A stretch of 46,105 bases of DNA, taken from Flavobacteriales bacterium. GTDB lineage: Bacteria > Bacteroidota > Bacteroidia > Flavobacteriales > TMED113. This document shows positions 37,601 to 46,105 of this stretch, one piece after another (within the stretch, counting starts at the first letter, position 1; the number at the start of each line of letters is the position of its first letter). A program made the position numbers and the translations under genes. The stretch lies in the NCBI GenBank assembly GCA_002863085.1, contig PKDT01000029.1, positions 1 to 46,105 on the forward strand, written 5' to 3'. The notes below the pieces were generated by a model. The model made no database searches and was not told the DNA's origin. It was given only the letters and a program-made list of their open reading frames with translations.

Positions 37601-37870
37601 TTCAATTTTATTAAATAATTCTTCTTGAACTTTTGAAGATTGTTCTATTTCGATTTTAGATTTAAGTTCTAAAATCTCAATATCAAGTTCATTTACCGAT
37701 TGACTGATTTTATTTTTAAACGATTTTGTTTTTTCTCTGAGTTCATCATTAGTTAGAATAGCCATGCTCTCCTCAAAGTCTTTACATTTCTTTAAAATTG
37801 GAGACAATTCTTTCATGTCTCTTTGAGACTTTGTTCCAAAAAGATTTAGTATCGAGGATAAAAAACTCAT
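34616..37870 (-). CDS. secA: Preprotein translocase subunit SecA
   Basis: [94 protein letters not shown]. Confidence 0.97.
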   Translation of the reverse strand: [1084 protein letters not shown]

Positions 37871-37891
37871 CAATAATTCATGAACAACTTA

Positions 37892-38116
37892 TTAATACTC
37901 TTCTTCGTTCCAAAGAAAGTCGTCAGATGAAGGATAATCTGGCCAAACCTCTTCTATCGATTCATAACTTTCCCCCTCATCTTCCATTGATTGTAGGTTT
38001 TCAACAACTTCCAGTGGAGCTCCAGACCTAATTGCGTAATCAATTAGCTCATCCTTGGTAGCTGGCCAAGGAGCATCGCTTAAATATGAGGCTAATTCTA
38101 AAGTCCAGTATGACAT
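37892..38116 (-). CDS. DUF2795-like small protein
   Basis: ELASYLSDAPWPATKDELIDYAIRSGAPLEVVENLQSM. Confidence 0.78.
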   Translation of the reverse strand: MSYWTLELASYLSDAPWPATKDELIDYAIRSGAPLEVVENLQSMEDEGESYESIEEVWPDYPSSDDFLWNEEEY

Positions 38117-38177
38117 ATAAATTTTATTTTATATTATTTTGCAAATATAATTTTTTTCACCAAAAATCAAAATTAGA

Positions 38178-38720
38178 TCAAAAATGCCACTCAATCTCGT
38201 GATTTTTATTTACTTGGCTTACAAGCCTTGACAAGACAAATAAGTAATCAGACAACCTATTAATGTATTTTATGATTCTAGGGTCAACAAACAAGTTCTC
38301 ATTCATTTGAGTAATTCTTCGTTCAGCTCTTCTACAAACAGATCTAGCGATTTGAATATGAGAGCTCCAAACATCTCCACCTGGAAGAATGAAGGCTGTG
38401 AGAGGCTTTAATTTTGTTTCAAAGATGTCAATATAATTTTCAAGTTTTTCAATAGACTCTTCATCAATAAAATATTTAGATCCTGAATTTTTTTTTGTAG
38501 CAAGCGCTGCGCCAATGACAAATAAATTATTTTGAACATCTGTGATTTGACTTTCTATATCTGGTAAATCTTTAGATTTAAATGACCTTATTAATCCCAT
38601 GTGTGAATTCAATTCGTCTACTGAACCATACGCCTCAATACGGACATTGTGTTTATTTATACTTTTTTGTCCAATAATTGAGGTTTTACCTAAATCGCCT
38701 TTCTTTGTATAAATTTTCAT
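38178..38720 (-). CDS. Cob(I)yrinic acid a,c-diamide adenosyltransferase (PduO/MMAB type)
   Basis: MKIYTKKGDLGKTSIIGQ, VRIEAYGSVDELNSHMGLIRS, FILPGGDVWSSHIQIARSVCRRAER. The listed ORF is 20 codons too long and runs into tRNA-Leu. Confidence 0.93.
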   Translation of the reverse strand: MKIYTKKGDLGKTSIIGQKSINKHNVRIEAYGSVDELNSHMGLIRSFKSKDLPDIESQITDVQNNLFVIGAALATKKNSGSKYFIDEESIEKLENYIDIFETKLKPLTAFILPGGDVWSSHIQIARSVCRRAERRITQMNENLFVDPRIIKYINRLSDYLFVLSRLVSQVNKNHEIEWHF

Positions 38721-38741
38721 TATTAATAAAATAAATAATGG

Positions 38742-38823
38742 TGCGGATAGAGGGAGTCGAACCCACACGCCTCGCGGCACTAGATCCTAAATCTAGCGTG
38801 TCTACCAGTTCCACCATATCCGC
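38742..38823 (-). tRNA. tRNA-Leu(TAG)
   Basis: GCGGATATGGTGGAACTGGTAGACACGCTAGATTTAGGATCTAGTGCCGCGAGGCGTGTGGGTTCGACTCCCTCTATCCGCA followed by CCA; anticodon TAG, long variable arm. Confidence 0.95.
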
Positions 38824-38904
38824 ATTCACTATTGGTGAACAAATATACAAAACAATAACACTATTTGACATATAATTATTCAAAATGATTTTTATTATTT
38901 AGAT

Positions 38905-39546
38905 TTGTTGAATAATAATTTTCTTGAAATGTTTTTGAAAATAGATCCGAGTTTAGCAACTACCAAAGATATTCATAGCCTACTTTTATCTGCGGTAGGT
39001 CCTAGACCAATTGCCCTGGCAAGTACAATTGATAAAAATGGAGTACGAAATATTAGTCCATTTAGTTTTTTCAATGTTTTTAGTTCAAATCCACCCATAG
39101 CAATATTTTCACCAGCAAGAAGAGTTCGTAATAATACTACTAAAGACACACTTGAAAATATAAGAGAAATTAATGAAGTCGTGATTAACTCTGTAAATTT
39201 TGATATTGCCGAACAAATGTACATCTCTAGTAAAGATTTCCCTAAGAATATAGATGAATTTGATGAATCCAAACTAACTCCTTTAGAGTCCATAAAAGTA
39301 AGACCTTATCGTGTAAGTGAATCACCAGTTCAAATTGAATGTAAAGTAAATGATATAATAGAATTGGGCAAAGATGGTGGCGCTGGGAACTTAATTATAT
39401 GTGAAGTAGTACTCATACATATTAATAAAAATATATTGGACGAAGAAAATAAAATTGATCAGGAAAAAATTAAATTAATTGGTCGGTTAGGTGGTGATTG
39501 GTATTCTAAAGGATACGATAAAGCACTATTTAAGTTAAAAAAATAA
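38905..39546 (+). CDS. Flavin reductase family (FMN-binding split barrel) protein
   Basis: VGPRPIALASTIDKNGVRNISPFSFFNVFSSNPPIAIFSPARR; TTG start or internal ATG at 38929. Confidence 0.85.
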   Translation: MLNNNFLEMFLKIDPSLATTKDIHSLLLSAVGPRPIALASTIDKNGVRNISPFSFFNVFSSNPPIAIFSPARRVRNNTTKDTLENIREINEVVINSVNFDIAEQMYISSKDFPKNIDEFDESKLTPLESIKVRPYRVSESPVQIECKVNDIIELGKDGGAGNLIICEVVLIHINKNILDEENKIDQEKIKLIGRLGGDWYSKGYDKALFKLKK

Positions 39547-39554
39547 AATTAATC

Positions 39555-39893
39555 ATGAATAATTTAATAATTACAGGTAAACTCGTTAAAGTCAACCCAA
39601 TTGAAAACATTGAAAATAAAGATGGAAGAAAATGGTTAAAAAGAAACTTTGTTGTTGATACAAATAAAGAGTTTAATAGTAATATTTGTTTTCAACTTTT
39701 TGGAGAAGATAAAGTTAAGCTTATCGACAACTTTAATATTGGTGATGAAATAGAAGTCTATTTTAACTTATCATCAAAAGAATTTAATAATAGATACTAC
39801 CATAACGTTGATGCATGGAGATTAAATAAGATTGATAATAACGTTACGAAAGTTGAAAATAAGTCGGAAACTGACGATGAACTGCCATTTTAG
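39555..39893 (+). CDS. DUF3127-like protein
   Basis: ITGKLVKVNPIENIENKDGRKWLKRNFVVDT...DEIEVYFNLSSKEFNNRYYHNVDAWRL...DDELPF (OB/SSB-like C-terminal tip). Confidence 0.78.
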   Translation: MNNLIITGKLVKVNPIENIENKDGRKWLKRNFVVDTNKEFNSNICFQLFGEDKVKLIDNFNIGDEIEVYFNLSSKEFNNRYYHNVDAWRLNKIDNNVTKVENKSETDDELPF

Positions 39894-39898
39894 TTTTA

Positions 39899-41248
39899 AT
39901 GATTAGTGATTTAGAAAAAATATTTAATAAAATTCTACCAAGTCCTTTCTCGATAGCAGTTATCTTAACAGGATTTATTATTGTTCTTTGTTATTACTTA
40001 ACTGACCACAGTTTTAATGAAATTTTAACATTTTGGGAATCTGGCCTGTGGAACATCTCATTAATGAATTTTGCAATGCAAATGATGTTAATGCTTGTTC
40101 TTGGGTATGTTCTGGCTTTATCAGAGACAGTTGATAAAGTTATTTGTAAAATTACACCATATTGCAACAATACACTAAAAGCTGCATATTTTGTTTCACT
40201 AACGACAATTATAGTGAGTTTTTTGAACTGGGGACTTGGCTTAATTTTTGGTGCAATTCTTACAAGAAAAGTTGGAGAATACAATCAAAATAAAAATAAT
40301 AAAATCAACTATCCACTAGTCGGTGCAGCCGGATACTCCGGACTTATGGTTTGGCATGGTGGATTTTCAGGTTCAATTCCTTTAAAAATTGCAGAAAAGA
40401 ATCACTTTCGTGAAATAATAACTGATGAGAATATATTAAGTAAGTTACCCAAAGAAGGTATTAATTTTAGTGAAACTGTTTTGTCAAGTATGAATATAAC
40501 TGCTTCGCTTTTAATTATTATTTTGATTCCGTTAACTTTTTTAATCTTAGCTAAGTATACAAAAAATCCAAAAAGAACTAATATCAAAATCAATACAAAT
40601 AATTCAAAAAAAGATATTATTGCTAGTGGTGAGAAGTTGGATCGCTCAGCTGTTTTGTCTAAAATTACTGGACTAATAATATTATTTGTTGCCATAAGAA
40701 AAGGTTATTTAAGTGACAATCTCTCAGTAATTAACCCTAACTACATAAACCTTTTGTTATTGGGTGTGTCAATATTTCTTCATAAAAACTTTTTTAATTT
40801 TGTTAAATCTGTGAATACAGCAATCACAAGTGCGAGTGGTATATTAATTCAATTTCCTCTTTATTTTGGAATTATGGGAATAATGAATTCAAGCGGGTTA
40901 GTAGACATATTTGCTAACTTTTTTGTGAGCTTTTCAAGTGAACAAACCTATCCAATTCTAACTATGATTAGTGGAGGAATTGTAAATATTTTTGTTCCAA
41001 GTGGTGGTGGACAATGGGCGGTACAGGGACTCATAGTAATTCAATCAGCTTTGGAGATGGGTGTTCCGGTTTCTAAAAGTATAATGGCCTTAGTATATGG
41101 TGATCAATTAACAAATATGTTACAACCCTTTTGGGCTCTGCCTCTGTTGGGAATTACTCAAATCAAAGCAAAACATTTACTTCCTTACACATTGATAATC
41201 ATGTTGGTTGGAATCGGAATCTTTTCATTTTGTTTGATTTTTATTTAA
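39899..41248 (+). CDS. Short-chain fatty acid transporter-like protein (AtoE/TIGR00366 family)
   Basis: LPSPFSIAVILTGFIIVLCYYLTD...WESGLWNISLMNFAMQMMLMLVLGYVLA; NIFVPSGGGQWAVQGLIV. Confidence 0.83.
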   Translation: MISDLEKIFNKILPSPFSIAVILTGFIIVLCYYLTDHSFNEILTFWESGLWNISLMNFAMQMMLMLVLGYVLALSETVDKVICKITPYCNNTLKAAYFVSLTTIIVSFLNWGLGLIFGAILTRKVGEYNQNKNNKINYPLVGAAGYSGLMVWHGGFSGSIPLKIAEKNHFREIITDENILSKLPKEGINFSETVLSSMNITASLLIIILIPLTFLILAKYTKNPKRTNIKINTNNSKKDIIASGEKLDRSAVLSKITGLIILFVAIRKGYLSDNLSVINPNYINLLLLGVSIFLHKNFFNFVKSVNTAITSASGILIQFPLYFGIMGIMNSSGLVDIFANFFVSFSSEQTYPILTMISGGIVNIFVPSGGGQWAVQGLIVIQSALEMGVPVSKSIMALVYGDQLTNMLQPFWALPLLGITQIKAKHLLPYTLIIMLVGIGIFSFCLIFI

Positions 41249-42306
41249 TCATTTTCGAACAAATCTCTTAGCCTATTAGATAAAAGCATAAAAGACAGAA
41301 CTAAAACGATTATGCAAATTCCAGGATATAAAGTTAAATAAGCCTTTTCTACTATTATAAAACCGTAGTGATTTTTTATAATCATTCCCCATGACGGTGT
41401 TGGTGGCTGAACGCCAACTCCCAAGAAGCTTAATCCAGACTCAAGTAAAATTGACGTTGAAAAGTTTGCCGCTGAAATTACAATTAGAGGATTTAAAATA
41501 TTTGGAAGGATGTGCATGATCATAATTCTTAAATCACCCAAACCAAGTGACTTAACAGCCTCAATATATGGCATCTGGACAATTTTTAAAACCTCTCCTC
41601 TTGTGACTCTAGCAACTTCTACCCACATTGTTAATCCAACTGCAACAAAGACTTGCCAAAAACCTTTTCCTAAAACAACACTAATTGCGATTACCAAAAG
41701 AAGTGTTGGGATAGACCAAACAACGTTAATTAACCAGGATATTACCAGATCTGTTGTTCCCCCATAATAACCTGCTATTAGACCTAATAAAATACCAATT
41801 ATTAAAGACATAAATACTGAAATAAACCCCACAGAAAAAGATATTCTTGTTCCTAAAATAATTCTGCTAAGGAGATCTCTCCCGTATCTATCGGTTCCAA
41901 GTATAAATTTTCTAGAATTAATGATTTCATTGTCATTAGAACAGAAAATGTCGTTAATTGATATTTTTTCAAAATTAAAACCTGATTTCGATATAGGAAC
42001 ATAATAAAGTGTATCGTTAATTATTTTAGAGTCTCTTATAAAAATCTCATTATAATCACTATCTAGATTTAGTGTATTTTTATTTTTATTGGTATTTTTT
42101 TTCTCTTGAACTAAAATATAGTCACAGGAAAAGCCTGGTTTTTTCTTTGCAATAGCTAATTGAATATTATTAGCCATAGGAGTTTTATCAGGCATGATTT
42201 GATATGCAAAAATAGCAATCAAAAAAAATATAGTTATTATAGAAAGACACAAAAGAGATGTCACGTCTTTAATAAAAAAATTTAAAATATTTTTTAACAA
42301 ATCCAT
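41245..42306 (-). CDS. ABC transporter permease, OppC/DppC type
   Basis: FILGTDRYGRDLLSRIILGTRISFSVGF; EAVKSLGLGDLRIMIMHILPNILNPLIV; LESGLSFLGVGVQPPTPSWGMII. Confidence 0.9.
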   Translation of the reverse strand: MDLLKNILNFFIKDVTSLLCLSIITIFFLIAIFAYQIMPDKTPMANNIQLAIAKKKPGFSCDYILVQEKKNTNKNKNTLNLDSDYNEIFIRDSKIINDTLYYVPISKSGFNFEKISINDIFCSNDNEIINSRKFILGTDRYGRDLLSRIILGTRISFSVGFISVFMSLIIGILLGLIAGYYGGTTDLVISWLINVVWSIPTLLLVIAISVVLGKGFWQVFVAVGLTMWVEVARVTRGEVLKIVQMPYIEAVKSLGLGDLRIMIMHILPNILNPLIVISAANFSTSILLESGLSFLGVGVQPPTPSWGMIIKNHYGFIIVEKAYLTLYPGICIIVLVLSFMLLSNRLRDLFEND

Positions 42307-42359
42307 TTAGTCATTTAATATAATAAATAAAGAATTGGGATTTGCTATATTTATATAAA

Positions 42360-42905
42360 ATGAATAACAACAAAACTATTTTGGGGATTGATCCCGGAAC
42401 CAACATAATGGGTTATGGGCTTATAAAGAAAACTAATTCTAAAATTGAGTTTATTTTTTTGGATGTTGTTATTCTAAAAAACTTTAAAGATCATAACTTA
42501 AAACTTAAAAAAATCTTTGAAACTACAAATGATATTATCAAGCGATTCAATCCTGATGAATTAGCGATAGAAGCACCTTTTTTTGGTAAAAATCCACAAT
42601 CCATGTTAAAACTCGGTAGAGCACAGGGTGCCGCTATGATTGCCGGTGTAATTAACAATTTACCAATGACAGAATACGCACCAAAAAAAATTAAATTGTC
42701 AATTACTGGTGATGGTAATTCATCAAAAGAGAAGGTTTCAGGAATGCTGATGAATATGTTAAAAATAAAAGAAAAACCAAAATTTTTAGACGCAACTGAT
42801 GGTTTGGCTGCAGCAGTTTGTCATGCTCTACAAAGGAATGTTATTGTTAAAAAAACTTCATCCTGGAAGGATTACATTATGAAAAATCCCAAAAGAGTTA
42901 ATTAA
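42360..42905 (+). CDS. ruvC: Holliday junction resolvase RuvC
   Basis: TILGIDPGTNIMGYGLI, ELAIEAPFFGKNPQSMLKLGRAQGAAM, DATDGLAAAVCHA. Confidence 0.95.
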   Translation: MNNNKTILGIDPGTNIMGYGLIKKTNSKIEFIFLDVVILKNFKDHNLKLKKIFETTNDIIKRFNPDELAIEAPFFGKNPQSMLKLGRAQGAAMIAGVINNLPMTEYAPKKIKLSITGDGNSSKEKVSGMLMNMLKIKEKPKFLDATDGLAAAVCHALQRNVIVKKTSSWKDYIMKNPKRVN

Positions 42906-43297
42906 TTCTTAATGTTTTTTCTAATTCTTTCAGCTATGTCGGTCATTTCAGATGAATTATAATCATATATATTATCAAAACTCATATCACTTATCGTATT
43001 AATTGGAATCAAATGAATGTGGCAATGTGGAACTTCAAATCCGACAACACTTATACCTACTCGTCTACAAACTACTGATTTTCTTAATCCATTTGCTATC
43101 TTTTTAGTAGTTGTCCATAATTTGTTATAATCATCATTATCTAAATCAAAAATATAATCTATTTGTTTTTTTGGAACTACCAAAGTGTGACCCATTTTAA
43201 TAGGGTTTATATCTAAAAAGGCAATTACATCAGAGTCTTCATAAACTGTATAGCTACTAATTTCCTTTTTTATAATTTTAGTAAAAACAGAATCCAT
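42902..43297 (-). CDS. HIT family protein
   Basis: DSVFTKIIKKEISSYTVYEDSDVIAFLDINPIKMGHTLVVPK; VPHCHIHLIPI. Confidence 0.93.
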   Translation of the reverse strand: MDSVFTKIIKKEISSYTVYEDSDVIAFLDINPIKMGHTLVVPKKQIDYIFDLDNDDYNKLWTTTKKIANGLRKSVVCRRVGISVVGFEVPHCHIHLIPINTISDMSFDNIYDYNSSEMTDIAERIRKNIKN

Positions 43298-43774
43298 TTA
43301 ATCTCTTGAGATTTTTAAGATTTCAAATTTTATTTTTCCCGAGGGAACGCTTATATCGGCAAAATCACCGACTTTTTTTCCCAATATTCCTACACTAATT
43401 GGGGAGGAAATGGATATTTTTTTTTTACTAATGTCAGCTTCTGACTCAGGAACTAAAGTATAAATTTGGCTATGTCCATTTAAAGTATTCTTGATTTGAA
43501 CGGTTGAATAAAGTAAAACTTTATCATCAGCAAGTTTAGATGCGTCAATAACTCTAGCGCATGATATTTTATGTTCTAATGATGAAATCTTCATTTCTAA
43601 CAGTCCTTGAGCCTCCTTAGCAGCATCATATTCAGCATTTTCAGATAAGTCACCTTTGTCTCTTGCCTCGGCTATCTGTCTAGAAATACTAGGACGTTCA
43701 ACTGTTGTTAAATGCAACAGCTCGTTTTTCAACTTTTCTAAAGCTTCAAAGCTATAATATACCTTCTTTGACAT
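43298..43774 (-). CDS. greA: Transcription elongation factor GreA
   Basis: ALEKLKNELLHLTTVERPSISRQIAEARDKGDLSENAEYDAAKEAQG. Confidence 0.95.
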   Translation of the reverse strand: MSKKVYYSFEALEKLKNELLHLTTVERPSISRQIAEARDKGDLSENAEYDAAKEAQGLLEMKISSLEHKISCARVIDASKLADDKVLLYSTVQIKNTLNGHSQIYTLVPESEADISKKKISISSPISVGILGKKVGDFADISVPSGKIKFEILKISRD

Positions 43775-43793
43775 TATATAAATAAGTTAAGAA

Positions 43794-44843
43794 CTATAGT
43801 ATTACCCTGGCACCAAAGGAATGTACGGCTTGAAAAGGATTCGCTGGTCTATATGAATAATCGAGACCAAAATTAGTATCATCTGAAATAGGTAGTTCGA
43901 TACTAAATCCAGCAGAGAAACCTGTAAAAGCGCTTGTCCTACCTGAATCGTAGTCATCAAAAATTCCACTTTCGTAAGTATATCCCCCTCTTAGGGAAAC
44001 CATTTCTTTCCAAGACATTTCTAATCCGGTAAGAAATTGATCCTTAGAAAATGAATTCGAAACGAATGTCTCAGAGCAAGTAAATCTAAATGAATCGTTC
44101 ATTAAATAAAAGTCATATGAGCCCCCAATCTGAAGGAGTGATGGTAATTCAAATGATGAAGAACGTATTTCCATAGTCATATCATATCCGTTTAAACCAT
44201 TAACAGTAACATCATCTCCATCTCCGTTAAATTGCATTCTAGGACCAATATTTTTTAAAGTTATACCAAACTTAGCCTCACCTCTCCTTCCTGTTTCATA
44301 ATGAACACCGGCATCAAGCGCGACACCATTGGCTGATAACTCCGCCGCGGACTCCGAAATCATTTTTACAGTTAAACCAGCAGACATATTGTATGTAAAT
44401 TTCTTAGCATATGAAAGTGCAATGTTCATAAATTGTGGAGAAAATGTACCAATTCCACCATCAGGATTGTCATTTGTTGTTCTTTCAATGTCACCAAAAT
44501 CTAAAGACATAATTGCTAATGACATCGAACCAGTATCACCAACTTTTTGGCCAAATCCAAAAGCATTAACAGAAATATCTGCAAACCAAGAGGCGTGTGA
44601 AAACATAAGTTCAGTGCCATTAATGCCAGTTAAACCTGCAACATTTAAAAAAGAGCTTTCCAACCCCCTGCAAGACGCAGTATTTGCACTTGCCATTCCT
44701 GAACTTTGGGACCAAGGATTAATAAGTAGCTCTGAAGCACCTGCTTGACCAGTTCGTTCGTCACCCCCATCTTGTGAAAATATCAAAAAAGGGATTGACG
44801 ATAATAAGAATATAAATACTAATTTTTGTGTTTTAATTTTCAT
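43794..44843 (-). CDS. PorV/PorQ family protein (second PorV-like protein in the window)
   Basis: GQAGASELLINPWSQSSGMASANTASCRGLESSFLNVAGLTGINGTELMFSHASWFADISVNAFGFGQKV; beta-barrel-like. Confidence 0.85.
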   Translation of the reverse strand: MKIKTQKLVFIFLLSSIPFLIFSQDGGDERTGQAGASELLINPWSQSSGMASANTASCRGLESSFLNVAGLTGINGTELMFSHASWFADISVNAFGFGQKVGDTGSMSLAIMSLDFGDIERTTNDNPDGGIGTFSPQFMNIALSYAKKFTYNMSAGLTVKMISESAAELSANGVALDAGVHYETGRRGEAKFGITLKNIGPRMQFNGDGDDVTVNGLNGYDMTMEIRSSSFELPSLLQIGGSYDFYLMNDSFRFTCSETFVSNSFSKDQFLTGLEMSWKEMVSLRGGYTYESGIFDDYDSGRTSAFTGFSAGFSIELPISDDTNFGLDYSYRPANPFQAVHSFGARVIL

Positions 44844-44872
44844 AAATAATAATTTATTAATCATATTGAATT

Positions 44873-46105
44873 TTAGAAACTATCGAGGTCTGTTGGTCTC
44901 ATAGCACCAAACCACTTTAGAACTTTTTCTCCTATTTCTCCAGCGTCTATATGTAGCACATAAATACCAGAGGCAATCGGAATACCATAATTATTTTTTA
45001 AATCCCATTCAAAATATGAGATATCATTATCTTTTTTAACTTGTCTTATTAGGTTTCCATTGACTGTATAAATTGAAATAGTACACTCTCGAGGGAGATT
45101 AGTAATTTTGACTCTATTATCAACCTGTCCGCTTTCATATCCTGAAGTACCATAATATGGATTTGGTACAATGTTTACATCCTTTAAACCAGCTTCTTTA
45201 GCGCTTTTATCGTCTACTAAAGTGAGTATCTCTGATGAATTAAATTTATAAAATGGATAGCCATCATTTACCATTTCCTGAGAGTTCGAACTAGAGAAAA
45301 CACTAGAATTTCTGATATCATAATTTTCCATTACCCTAGCTCTAATGACGATTTCATCAGACAACCAATCTTGTTCGAGGTTTGAAAACCAAACACCAAC
45401 CCACTGAATATGACCAATAACCTGCTTTTTTCTTAAAGAATTCCAAGCGTTATTTGAACTGGAACCTACAAACGAATCATAATGTGGATTATCCTCAATA
45501 TTATCCCCCTGGTAATCAGTGTCAAGGACGTAAACCGCATGACCACCATTCATAGTTACCTCAGAAACATCATCCCAGTTACTTTGATCTATATTATTCT
45601 GCTGACCGTAACTAAATAAGTATGGTGTAGGGTTGTAAATCATGTCGTCTGCGTTATGTAATGAGCCTAATGAGGAGTTCTCGGAAAACATTAGATTTAA
45701 TCTTCTACCGGAGGATACATCAACAGCATATCCTGGGAACCAACTCCAACCATTTTCTGAGTTGAAACCAGATCCAGTTCCATCTGGATTACCATCTTTA
45801 TCAACATTTGGGTCAAGTCGTAAGTCCCATTTGTTTTCGCCGTTTTCACCACTACCATCACCTAGAACCCAGGAACCATAGTCATCACCTGAAGTCCAAT
45901 CAGGAGAACTTGATTGGTTATTATCTACTGCAGGACCATTTCCGTTCCACGTAAGCTCAGTTTCAGACATATCAAGGACGGGACACCTTGTCCAAAGGTC
46001 TTGATTGGGCGTTAAGACAATGTCTACATTATTAAGATTATTTAAGTCAGATTCTATCTTCCACTCTCTCCAAGCAAAACCACCATACCAACGAGGTATG
46101 CGAGC
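44873..46105 (-). CDS. Large secreted protein with C-terminal FlgD-like/T9SS-type domain (5' end beyond window)
   Basis: Frame stays open to the right edge (ARIPRWYGGFAWREWKIESDL... before the listed Met). C-terminus NIVPNPYYGTSGYE...ISIYTVNGNLIRQVKKDN...IASGIYVLHID. Confidence 0.85.
   Translation of the reverse strand, partial: ARIPRWYGGFAWREWKIESDLNNLNNVDIVLTPNQDLWTRCPVLDMSETELTWNGNGPAVDNNQSSSPDWTSGDDYGSWVLGDGSGENGENKWDLRLDPNVDKDGNPDGTGSGFNSENGWSWFPGYAVDVSSGRRLNLMFSENSSLGSLHNADDMIYNPTPYLFSYGQQNNIDQSNWDDVSEVTMNGGHAVYVLDTDYQGDNIEDNPHYDSFVGSSSNNAWNSLRKKQVIGHIQWVGVWFSNLEQDWLSDEIVIRARVMENYDIRNSSVFSSSNSQEMVNDGYPFYKFNSSEILTLVDDKSAKEAGLKDVNIVPNPYYGTSGYESGQVDNRVKITNLPRECTISIYTVNGNLIRQVKKDNDISYFEWDLKNNYGIPIASGIYVLHIDAGEIGEKVLKWFGAMRPTDLDSF

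Noticed and set aside
38686-38883. 65-aa ORF with MVELVDTLDLGSSA
   Set aside because: Translation of tRNA-Leu; spurious.
44329-44748. 139-aa ORF on + strand
   Set aside because: Antisense to the PorV/PorQ-like gene, which has clear family motifs; chance ORF.
1-46105. CRISPR array, IS element, prophage or toxin-antitoxin locus
   Set aside because: No regularly spaced repeats, transposase, integrase, phage or TA motifs recognised in the ORFs or gaps.

Overview
AT-rich window from a Bacteroidota (Flavobacteriia-like) chromosome. Most of it is core metabolism plus the type IX secretion / gliding locus: porV and porU on the minus strand, divergent from porP/sprF-like, gldJ and murF. The T9SS genes run into ispF, pdhA, the PDH E2 gene, an aromatic amino acid hydroxylase and an SDR. 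Also present are secA, ruvC, greA, HIT, murQ, yaaA, an E1 alpha/beta fusion, a cobalamin adenosyltransferase, a peptidase/POT transporter/thioredoxin module, a flippase/acyltransferase pair, and at the right edge a second PorV/PorQ-like protein beside a truncated secreted protein. Four tRNAs (His, Ala, Ile, Leu) and three hairpin terminators are visible. The most accessory-looking region is ~12.0-19.2 kb. It holds an MbnP-like lipoprotein with tandem DDGSC repeats, a di-heme MauG/MbnH-like peroxidase and yaaA in a tight run, then a T9SS-exported subtilase, then YceI, a DUF5777-type beta-barrel and a monoheme cytochrome lipoprotein that also carries DDGSC repeats. I propose this as a cell-envelope redox/metal system; only its parts are recognised and the link between them is inference. 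I saw no CRISPR array, IS element, prophage or rRNA gene. All family calls are from reading motifs, with no database search.
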